64,000 nt of DNA, taken from positions 62,001 through 126,000 of the forward strand of contig NZ_JARUXC010000004.1 of the NCBI RefSeq assembly GCF_030433855.1. Direction: 5' to 3'. The notes under the pieces are model-generated. The model saw only the letters and a list, made by a program, of their open reading frames with translations. It did not search any database and was not told where the DNA came from. Made by a program: the position numbers and the translations under genes. The first letter of the stretch is position 1; each line of letters opens with the position of its first letter. Positions 42,445 to 49,065 of this stretch are shown piece after piece. The DNA comes from Agreia sp. PsM10 (GTDB taxonomy: Bacteria > Actinomycetota > Actinomycetes > Actinomycetales > Microbacteriaceae).

Positions 42445-43332
42445 ATGACGTCCACTCTCGAAACCTCAGGCCAGTCCGCAGCTCCCGCCCGCGTCGCCAC
42501 CCCGCGGCACTACCTCATGTGCCGCCCCGACCACTTCACCGTCGCCTACCGCATCAACCCCTGGATGGACCCGGCGGTTCCCACCGACACCTCGCTCGCC
42601 GTGGCCCAGTGGAACACCCTCTACGAGACCTACCTCTCGCTCGGCCACACGGTCGAACTGATCGACCAGATCCCCGGCCTGCCCGACATGGTCTACACGG
42701 CCAACGGCGGATTCGTCATCGACAACGTCGCCTACGGCGCCCTGTTCACGCACCCGGAGCGCCAGCCCGAGGGGCCTGCCTTCATGGAGTGGTTCCGCGA
42801 GCACGGCTACGAGGTCGCCGAGCCGCAGAACGTCAACGAGGGCGAGGGCGACTTCCTGCTCGTCGGAGACGTGATCCTGGCGGGAACCGGGTTCCGCAGC
42901 GCATCGAACAGCCACGAGGAGATCGGCGCCCTCTACAACCGCGAGGTCGTCACGCTGAACCTCGTCGACCCCCGCTTCTACCACCTCGACACCGCGATCT
43001 CCGTGCTCGATCCGCTCACGGGCGACAGCTCGGCGAACATCGCCTACCTGCCCAGCGCGTTCGACACCGCCAGCCGCCTCGAGCTCGAGAAGCGCTTCCC
43101 CGACGCGATCCTGGTCAGCGAAGAAGACGGGGCCATCCTCGGCCTCAACTCCATCTCCGACGGCTACAACGTGGTCATCGCGAACCGCGCGGTGGGCTTC
43201 GAGAAGCAGCTGCGCGAGCGCGGCTACAACCCCATCAAGGTCGACCTCTCCGAGCTGCTGCTCGGCGGCGGCGGCGTCAAGTGCTGCACTCTGGAACTCC
43301 GCCCTTCGACAGGCTCAGGGACCGAAAAGTGA
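42445..43332 (+). CDS. ddaH: Dimethylarginine dimethylaminohydrolase-family protein
   Basis: A 295-residue guanidino-group-modifying enzyme. MCRPDHFTVAYRINPWMDP and GLPDMVYTANGGFV are typical N-terminal motifs, EGEGDFL carries substrate-binding acids, His180 lies in RFYHLDTAISVL and the nucleophile is Cys280 in GGGVKCCTL. It would hydrolyse dimethylarginine or arginine to citrulline and an amine or ammonia. GGAGG precedes the ATG. A family A repeat supplies its last residues (RPSTGSGTEK), and the stop overlaps rocD. The exact substrate is uncertain. Confidence 0.88.
   Translation: MTSTLETSGQSAAPARVATPRHYLMCRPDHFTVAYRINPWMDPAVPTDTSLAVAQWNTLYETYLSLGHTVELIDQIPGLPDMVYTANGGFVIDNVAYGALFTHPERQPEGPAFMEWFREHGYEVAEPQNVNEGEGDFLLVGDVILAGTGFRSASNSHEEIGALYNREVVTLNLVDPRFYHLDTAISVLDPLTGDSSANIAYLPSAFDTASRLELEKRFPDAILVSEEDGAILGLNSISDGYNVVIANRAVGFEKQLRERGYNPIKVDLSELLLGGGGVKCCTLELRPSTGSGTEK
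43302..43324. repeat. Dispersed repeat family A at the end of ddaH
   Basis: CCCTTCGACAGGCTCAGGGA begins at 43302, encodes the C-terminus of the DDAH protein and lies just before the rocD start codon. Confidence 0.8.
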
Positions 43333-44561
43333 TCACGGACAGCACTCTTTCAGTTGCCCAGGCGGCGGCCATCCGACTCGTCGACGAGCATGCCGCGCAC
43401 AACTATCACCCGCTTCAGGTGGTTGTTGAGTCGGGCGATGGAGCGTGGGTCACCGACATCGACGGGCGCCGCTACCTCGACTGCCTCGCCGCGTACTCGG
43501 CCGTCAACTTCGGCCACTCGAACCCGATGCTGATCGACGCGGCCAAGGCGCAGCTCGACCGCATCACGCTCACGTCGCGCGCGTTCCACTCCGACCGGCT
43601 CGGGCCGTTCGTCACCTCCCTCGCCCAGCTCGCCGGCAAAGACATGGTGCTGCCCATGAACACGGGTGCCGAGGCCGTCGAGTCGGGCATCAAGGTCGCC
43701 CGCGCGTGGGGATACCGCGTCAAGGGCGTCGCCCCCGAGCAGGCGAACATCATCGTCATGGACGGCAACTTCCACGGCCGCACCATCTCGATCATCAGCT
43801 TCTCCGACGACGCCACGGCCCGCGACGGCTTCGGCCCGTTCACGCCCGGTTTCCGCAGCGTCGCCTACGGCGATGTGGATGCCGTGGCGAACGCCATCGA
43901 CGAGAACACGGTCGCCGTGCTGGTCGAGCCGATCCAGGGCGAGGCGGGCATCGTGGTTCCGCCCGCGTCGTATCTGCCCGCGCTGCGAGAGCTGTGCACG
44001 GCGCAGAACGTGCTGATGATCGCCGACGAGATCCAGTCGGGCCTCGGTCGCACGGGAGCCACCTTCGCGTGCGATCTCGTGGGCGTCGTCCCCGATCTCT
44101 ACCTGCTGGGCAAGGCTCTCGGCGGCGGAATCGTTCCCGTCTCGGCCGTGGTCGGCAACGCCGATGTGCTCGGGGTGCTGAATCCCGGCGAGCACGGATC
44201 GACCTTCGGAGGCAACCCGCTCGCCGCCGCGGTCGGGCACGCCGTCGTCGACCTGCTGGCCACCGGCGAGTACCAGGCCCGCGCGGCCGAGCTCGGAGCG
44301 CACCTGCACTCGCGTCTGCTCTCGCTCGTGGGTCGCGGCGTGGTCGAGGTTCGCGGGGCCGGCCTCTGGGCGGGCATCGACATCGATCCCGAGCTCGCGT
44401 CGGGACGCGAGGTCTGCGAGGCGCTGCTCGCCCGCGGAATCCTGGCGAAGGACACGCACGGGTCGACCATCCGTCTGGCCCCGCCGATCGTCGTCTCGAG
44501 GGAAGACCTCGACTGGCTGGTCGACGAGCTCGAGCTCACGCTGGAGTCGCTCGCGGCCTAG
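43329..44561 (+). CDS. rocD: Ornithine aminotransferase
   Basis: A 410-residue class III PLP aminotransferase. The N-terminal HNYHPLQVVVESGDGAWVTD, LPMNTGAEAVESGIKVARAW, GNFHGRTISIISFS, VLMIADEIQSGLGRTG and the PLP lysine in LLGKALGGGIVPVSA are those of ornithine delta-aminotransferase. It converts ornithine and 2-oxoglutarate to glutamate semialdehyde, which PutA in this window can oxidise. Starts at GTG 43329 in a GTGA overlap with ddaH, so expression is coupled. Confidence 0.93.
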   Translation: MITDSTLSVAQAAAIRLVDEHAAHNYHPLQVVVESGDGAWVTDIDGRRYLDCLAAYSAVNFGHSNPMLIDAAKAQLDRITLTSRAFHSDRLGPFVTSLAQLAGKDMVLPMNTGAEAVESGIKVARAWGYRVKGVAPEQANIIVMDGNFHGRTISIISFSDDATARDGFGPFTPGFRSVAYGDVDAVANAIDENTVAVLVEPIQGEAGIVVPPASYLPALRELCTAQNVLMIADEIQSGLGRTGATFACDLVGVVPDLYLLGKALGGGIVPVSAVVGNADVLGVLNPGEHGSTFGGNPLAAAVGHAVVDLLATGEYQARAAELGAHLHSRLLSLVGRGVVEVRGAGLWAGIDIDPELASGREVCEALLARGILAKDTHGSTIRLAPPIVVSREDLDWLVDELELTLESLAA

Positions 44562-44570
44562 CTCCTCTGC

Positions 44571-44664
44571 GTCGGTCGAGTAGCGAGGAACGAGCGTATC
44601 GAGACCACCCTCGACGATGGTCTCGATACGTCGTGCTCGTTCCTCGCGCGTCTACTCGACCGGC
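44571..44664. repeat. Dispersed repeat family D palindrome, copy 2
   Basis: GAGGAACGAGCGTATCGAGA and the inverted TGGTCTCGATACGTCGTGCT plus outer GTCGAGTAG/CTACTCGAC arms form a long stem. It lies after rocD, and its right end encodes the last residues and stop of the convergent thioredoxin-like gene. Confidence 0.85.
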
Positions 44665-45539
44665 GCATCCGCGCTCGGCGCGTACACGCTCTGCACGAAC
44701 GACTCGAAGGCGCTCGCGTCATCGAGTGCCCCGGTGTAGGCGGTTCCGTTCACCACGACGAGCGGCGCGTCATCGAGGGCCGCCACGTCCGAGTTCGGAA
44801 CCGACGCTCTCGCCCGCGCCGTGGCATCCACGACCCAGTCGTCGAAGGCGCCCGACGTGATGCAGTCGGCGACCCCGGTGTCGGTCACGCCTGCGGTCTG
44901 CACCAGCGAGACGAGGTCGTCGTCGGAGAGCCCCGATGCTCCCGCGGTCGACTGTGCCGTCGCCAGAGCCGTGTTCACCACCGGAACCGTGTCGGGCGAC
45001 GCATCGGCGACGCAGGCCACCGCGTTCGCCGCGCGCGTCGAGTAGTTCTGGTTCACCGAGTCGTCGAGCGCGACGGGGTGGAGTTCGAGCGTCGCGTAGC
45101 CCGACGTGACCCACGACAGCAGGGCGCTGCCGTTCGTGGTCTCGAACAGCGCGGAATCGGCGCTTCCGTAGTCGGCATAGACGACCACGTGCAGAAGCTG
45201 GTCGCTCGTGTCGAGCGTGCTGGCCACGGGCGTCGCATCCGCCTCCTGGGCCGCGGCGGTCGCCGCGGTGACCGTGCTGCCGTCGCCCGAGAACAGGATG
45301 CCGTCGCTCGCCATGTTCATCGGCCCGAGCGCGGGGGCCGGCTGCAGGGCGGACACGATGGTGACCGTTCCGACCGAGAGCACGGCAACTCCCACGACGG
45401 CGAGGCTCGTCCTCCAGGCGATGCGCCTGTGCCTGCGCCTGCGGGCCGCCTCCTCGCGTTCGAGTCTCGCGAGTTCGCGGGCCAGGGCGCGGCGGTCCTT
45501 CTTGACGAGTCCGGTGAACAGGGTCTTGTCGGCTCTCAT
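44652..45539 (-). CDS. Membrane-anchored DsbA/thioredoxin-like protein lacking the CxxC motif
   Basis: A 295-residue protein. A charged N-terminus (KKDRRALARELARLEREEAA) precedes one membrane segment (SLAVVGVAVLSVGTVTIVSA, about residue 50) and an extracellular domain. Residues about 118-290 follow the DsbA fold (VVVYADYGSADSALFETTNG, LELHPVALDD, APLVVVNGTAYTGALD). Where active homologues have CPYC after the Y-x-D-Y segment, this protein has GSADS, so it cannot be a dithiol oxidoreductase. Two cysteines remain in the helical insert. GAGGAG precedes the ATG at 45539. The stop codon lies in a family D repeat. Confidence 0.8.
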   Translation of the reverse strand: MRADKTLFTGLVKKDRRALARELARLEREEAARRRRHRRIAWRTSLAVVGVAVLSVGTVTIVSALQPAPALGPMNMASDGILFSGDGSTVTAATAAAQEADATPVASTLDTSDQLLHVVVYADYGSADSALFETTNGSALLSWVTSGYATLELHPVALDDSVNQNYSTRAANAVACVADASPDTVPVVNTALATAQSTAGASGLSDDDLVSLVQTAGVTDTGVADCITSGAFDDWVVDATARARASVPNSDVAALDDAPLVVVNGTAYTGALDDASAFESFVQSVYAPSADAPVE

Positions 45540-45659
45540 CGGCGTGTCTCCTCGGCGGTGCACGGATCGGCGGTGCACAGATCGAACGGCCCGACGCTAT
45601 TCACGCGACCTTCGACGTCGCTATGACTGCGCTCGCAAAACGCTGGGCAGAATGGACCC

Positions 45660-46379
45660 ATGGCATTCGAGAGTTTTCCTCTGCGCCGTGCCCACGAGCA
45701 TCCACTCGAGCCGATGCCGCGCGGCGCGTGGCCCGCGACGCTCGCGCCCGTCACCCATCTGCTCGACGAGGGAATCGACTTCGCGCCCGTCACGGTGTTC
45801 GTGGGCGAGAACGGCTCGGGCAAGTCGACCCTCGTCGAGGCGATCGCCCAGGCCTACGGACTCTCGCCCGAGGGCGGCTCCGTGAACGCCATGCACTCGA
45901 CCCGGTCGACCGAGTCCGGCCTGTGGCGGCACCTGCAGCTCGTGCGCAACGCGGGGGCGTCGAAGCGCGGCTACTTCCTGCGCGCCGAGACCATGCACGG
46001 CTTCTACACGTACCTCGAGCAGAATCCGGGCGCGCGCGCCGAGCCGCGCTTCCACGAGCTGTCGCACGGGGAGTCCTTCCTCGAGCTGGTCGTCGACCGG
46101 TTCAGGGGGCCCGGCCTGTGGGTGCTCGACGAGCCCGAGTCGGCGCTCTCGTTCACCGGCTGCCTGTCGTTGATCGGCATCCTCAAAGACCTCGTTGCCT
46201 CGGGGGACTCGCAGGTGATCCTGTCGACACACTCGCCGGTGCTCGCCGCGTTCCCGGATGCCGACATCCAGGAGGTGGGGGAGTGGGGCCTGCGTCGTTC
46301 GGAATGGGCCGACCTCGACCTGGTGCGCAACCTGAAGCTGTTTCTGGATGCCCCGGGCCGGTTTCTGAGGCATGTGTAG
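45660..46379 (+). CDS. AAA/ABC-like ATP-binding protein
   Basis: A 239-residue ATPase with Walker A VFVGENGSGKSTLVEAIA (about residue 47), a signature-like ELSHGESFLELV, Walker B LWVLDEPESALSFTG and a switch region VILSTHSPVLAAF. The layout matches the AAA_21/RecF-like ABC-ATPase group seen as stand-alone proteins, not importer subunits; no permease is adjacent. Target unknown. CAGAAT stands six bases before the ATG. Confidence 0.82.
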   Translation: MAFESFPLRRAHEHPLEPMPRGAWPATLAPVTHLLDEGIDFAPVTVFVGENGSGKSTLVEAIAQAYGLSPEGGSVNAMHSTRSTESGLWRHLQLVRNAGASKRGYFLRAETMHGFYTYLEQNPGARAEPRFHELSHGESFLELVVDRFRGPGLWVLDEPESALSFTGCLSLIGILKDLVASGDSQVILSTHSPVLAAFPDADIQEVGEWGLRRSEWADLDLVRNLKLFLDAPGRFLRHV

Positions 46380-46390
46380 CTGTGTCGGTT

Positions 46391-46430
46391 GCGGACAGGA
46401 GTGACCGGTGTGCCGGTACCCATAGTCCGC
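46391..46430. repeat. Dispersed repeat family C (40-nt palindrome), copy 2
   Basis: Begins GCGGACAGGAGTGACCGG and ends TACCCATAGTCCGC; same length and architecture as copies at 11794-11833 and 62408-62447. Lies between the ATPase gene and the TetR-type operator. Confidence 0.75.
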
Positions 46431-46462
46431 ACGGGCAACTCCTGGCCGGCACTAGACTCGAC

Positions 46463-46488
46463 CAAAACCGAGTAGCCGCTTGGTTTTG
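46463..46488. promoter_or_regulatory. Palindromic operator, probably for the TetR regulator (site 1)
   Basis: A 26-bp palindrome with half-sites CAAAACCGAGTAG and CCGCTTGGTTTTG (10 of 13 positions symmetrical), 25-50 bases before the nucleoside hydrolase gene. It closely resembles the site between the TetR gene and the ABC importer operon (48982-49007). Confidence 0.65.
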
Positions 46489-46512
46489 CCGACGACGCCT
46501 AGGATGCCACTG

Positions 46513-47487
46513 ATGCCAGCCTCACTCGCCCGACTCCGCGATCTCGTTCCCGCCCGTGCGCGCGTGATCATCGACAACGACTTCTCCGGCGATCCAGACG
46601 GTCTTCTGCAACTCGCCCACCACCTGCTCTCGCCCTCGGTCGACATCCGCGCCGTCATCGGCTCGCACCTGCGCCCGGGCGACCCGTTCGACCCCAGTGA
46701 GGCCACGGCAGACAACGCCGCGCGAGAGGCTCTGGATGTCGTGACGCGGCTCGGCCTCGACGGCCGCGTTCCGGTGGTGGCCGGCTCGAACGTCGGCCTG
46801 GCCGATCGGGCGACGCCCATCCGGTCGGCGGCGACCGACACGATCATCGCCGAGGCGATGCGCGACGACACCGACCTGCCCTTGTATCTCGCGTTCGGAG
46901 CCGGGCTCACCGAGCTGGCCAGCGCCTGGCTGCTCGAGCCGCGCATCGCCGACCGCCTCACGCTGGTGTGGATCGGCGGGCCCGAGCATCGTGGCCTCGC
47001 GGTTGCCCCTCCCGGGTCGACGGGGCCGGAGTACAACCTCAACATCGATCTGACCGCCGGCCAGGTGGTCTTCGGAGATTCCGGCATTCCCATCTGGCAG
47101 ATCCCGCGCGACGCCTACCGCCAGACGCTGCTCTCGACCGCCGAGCTCATCACGCGCGTCGGGTCGGCGGGGACGCTCGGCGAGCATCTGGAGCGCGCGA
47201 TCACCCGGGTGTCGACGATGGCTGGCCGCCACGGGATCCTGCTGGGCGAGACATACATCTGCGGCGACAGCCCGCTCGTCCTGCTCACGGCGCTGCAGTC
47301 GGCGTTCGAGCCCGACCCGTCGTCGAGCGACTACGTCGTGCGGCCCACGCCCTCGTTCGACGACGAGGGCGGCTACATCGAGGCAGCCGGCGTGCGCGAC
47401 ATGCGCGTCTACACGCGGCTCGACGTGCGGCTGATGTTCGACGACCTGTTCGCCAAGCTCGACCTCTTCGCGGCGACCGAGCGATGA
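46513..47487 (+). CDS. Nucleoside hydrolase-family protein with variant metal motif
   Basis: A 324-residue IUNH-like protein. The N-terminal Asp cluster is VIIDNDFSGDPDGLLQLAHH instead of the canonical DTDxGxDD, and IWQIPRDAYRQ, VWIGGPEHRG and GPEYNLNIDLTA follow the family fold. It would cleave N-ribosidic or related glycosidic bonds. The ATG at 46513 is chosen because TAGGAT lies seven bases before it; ATG 46504 is an alternative. It is coupled to an aldo-keto reductase and shares an operator with the glycan operon, so a nucleoside may not be its substrate. Confidence 0.82.
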   Translation: MPASLARLRDLVPARARVIIDNDFSGDPDGLLQLAHHLLSPSVDIRAVIGSHLRPGDPFDPSEATADNAAREALDVVTRLGLDGRVPVVAGSNVGLADRATPIRSAATDTIIAEAMRDDTDLPLYLAFGAGLTELASAWLLEPRIADRLTLVWIGGPEHRGLAVAPPGSTGPEYNLNIDLTAGQVVFGDSGIPIWQIPRDAYRQTLLSTAELITRVGSAGTLGEHLERAITRVSTMAGRHGILLGETYICGDSPLVLLTALQSAFEPDPSSSDYVVRPTPSFDDEGGYIEAAGVRDMRVYTRLDVRLMFDDLFAKLDLFAATER

Positions 47488-48344
47488 GGAATCGCATGCT
47501 CGGCGACCTGTCGGTGTCGTCGATCGCCTTCGGCGGGGCCGGTCTCACCTTCGCGGAGCATCTCGACGACGCGCGGCGCGAGGAGCTGCTGCGCGTCGCG
47601 GTGGATGCCGGGTTCACGCTCATCGACACTGCGCTCGCCTACTCGACGGCCGACGAGAGGCATCACAACGAGCGGCTCGTCGCGCGGGCGCTCGGCTCGT
47701 CGATCCGTGACGGCTCGGTGACCGTGATCTCGAAGGGCGGCCACTACCGCGACGGCGACCGTTTTCCGGTCGACGGGCGTCCCGAGGCGATCGCCGCCGA
47801 TTGCCGAGGCAGCCTCGAGGCGCTGGGCGTCGACGCCATCGACCTCTACCTGCTTCACAAGACCGATCCCGAGGTTCCTCTGGAGGAGAGCGTCGGGGCG
47901 CTCGCGGCACTGCGTGAGCAGGGCCTCGTGAAACGGGTCGGGGTGTCGAACGTGAGCCGAGACGAGCTCAGGCGCGCCCAGTCGGTCACGGTGATCGACG
48001 CGGTGGAGAACCGGCTCGACCTCTCGCGGCACGACTCGTGGGCGGTGCTCTCGTATGTCACGAAGATCGGTATGCCGTATCTGGCATATTCGCCTCTGAG
48101 CGTCGTCTCGGACTGGTCGCGCTTCGCCGCGAACGAGTTCGTCAGAACGCTTGCGACGGAGCGAGGCGCGTCGCCCCAGCAGCTCGTTCTCGCCTGGCTG
48201 CTCGTTCAGGGAGCGACCGTGATTCCCATCACCGGGGCGACCCGCGAGGAGACGATCCGCTTGTCGGCCGCGGCGAGCGAGATCCAGCTCACCGCGGAGC
48301 AGGCGGTCCTGCTCGGCGACGAGATCCGGGCGAGCGCCGCTTAG
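47484..48344 (+). CDS. Aldo/keto reductase
   Basis: A 286-residue NADPH-dependent oxidoreductase with LGDLSVSSIAFGGAGLTFAE, the catalytic Asp/Tyr region GFTLIDTALAYSTADERHHN, ISKGGHYRDGD where Lys and His belong to the tetrad, YLLHKTDPEVPLEESVGALA and GLVKRVGVSNVS. It likely acts on a sugar-type or lactone substrate in the glycan pathway. Its ATG overlaps the hydrolase stop, and its end overlaps the convergent TetR gene by four bases. Confidence 0.88.
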   Translation: MRNRMLGDLSVSSIAFGGAGLTFAEHLDDARREELLRVAVDAGFTLIDTALAYSTADERHHNERLVARALGSSIRDGSVTVISKGGHYRDGDRFPVDGRPEAIAADCRGSLEALGVDAIDLYLLHKTDPEVPLEESVGALAALREQGLVKRVGVSNVSRDELRRAQSVTVIDAVENRLDLSRHDSWAVLSYVTKIGMPYLAYSPLSVVSDWSRFAANEFVRTLATERGASPQQLVLAWLLVQGATVIPITGATREETIRLSAAASEIQLTAEQAVLLGDEIRASAA

Positions 48345-48946
48345 AGCGGAACGGTGAGCAGCGACTGCACGTAACGCCGGGTCTCCTCGGCCATGTCGAT
48401 CGAGTCTTTGTCGAGAAGCCATTGCACTTGCAGGCCGTCCATCAGGGCGACCAGAGACCGCGCGGCGCTGGCCGGGTCGACGCCGACCTCGAGCCGACCC
48501 TCGTGTCTCATGTTCTCGAAGGCCGCGGTCGTGAATCCGACGACCCATTTGTACCGATTGATGAAGTACCTGTGGGCGGGATGGTCTGCCGACGTGGCCT
48601 CGGCGGACAGAATGCAGTGCAGTTCGACAAGGCCGGGAACGCTGGCGTTGTATTCGACAAGGGAGACAAGGCCACGAATCTGCTCGAGACCGTCGGGGTT
48701 GTCCATGTTCGTCAGTGTGCGCGACTGGTCGTCTCGCAACTCGAGCACGCCGGCGAGGAGCTCGTTCTTGTTCGAGAAATGGTGCAGCAGCCCGGCCTGG
48801 CTCATGCCCACCCGCTCGGCGATCTCCCGGATCGAGCCGCTGCGGAAGCCGTTCGACGAGAAGACCTCGATGCCGGCCTCGAGTATCTCTCGTCGCCGGG
48901 CAGCGGTCTTCGCGTAGGTGCCGCGGGGCTTTCCGGTAACAGTCAT
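48341..48946 (-). CDS. TetR/AcrR-family transcriptional regulator
   Basis: A 201-residue regulator with a TetR helix-turn-helix (RRREILEAGIEVFSSNGFRS, IREIAERVGMSQAGLLHHFS) and a helical ligand domain typical of the TetR_C group that controls sugar or glycoside operons. It is divergent from the ABC/glycosidase operon and convergent with the reductase gene. TAGAGT lies seven bases before the ATG. The palindrome in its upstream region (48982-49007) recurs before the nucleoside hydrolase gene, making it the likely repressor of both units. Confidence 0.9.
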   Translation of the reverse strand: MTVTGKPRGTYAKTAARRREILEAGIEVFSSNGFRSGSIREIAERVGMSQAGLLHHFSNKNELLAGVLELRDDQSRTLTNMDNPDGLEQIRGLVSLVEYNASVPGLVELHCILSAEATSADHPAHRYFINRYKWVVGFTTAAFENMRHEGRLEVGVDPASAARSLVALMDGLQVQWLLDKDSIDMAEETRRYVQSLLTVPL

Positions 48947-48953
48947 GGGGGCG

Positions 48954-48959
48954 ACTCTA
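48954..48959 (-). promoter_or_regulatory. -10 hexamer of the TetR gene promoter
   Basis: TAGAGT on the minus strand, seven bases before the ATG at 48946. The TetR-type operator starts about where its -35 should be, which suits autorepression. Confidence 0.45.
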
Positions 48960-48981
48960 CCGGCGAAAATAACGATCCGGT

Positions 48982-49007
48982 CAAAACCTAGTGGTCACTC
49001 GCTTTTC
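48982..49007. promoter_or_regulatory. Palindromic operator, probably for the TetR regulator (site 2)
   Basis: Half-sites CAAAACCTAGTGG and TCACTCGCTTTTC (9 of 13 symmetrical) between the divergent TetR and binding-protein genes, sharing CAAAACC-AGT-G and the closing TTTT with site 1 at 46463-46488. It overlaps the likely -35 regions of both promoters. Confidence 0.65.
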
Positions 49008-49011
49008 GTGT

Positions 49012-49017
49012 TAGCGT
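49012..49017 (+). promoter_or_regulatory. -10 hexamer for the ABC importer/glycosidase operon
   Basis: TAGCGT, five bases after the operator. It would give a leader of about 40 bases before the binding-protein gene. Confidence 0.4.
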
Positions 49018-49065
49018 CGCTCCAGACGTAGCCCAATGGGGGTCTACATGCACCCGAAAGAGACA

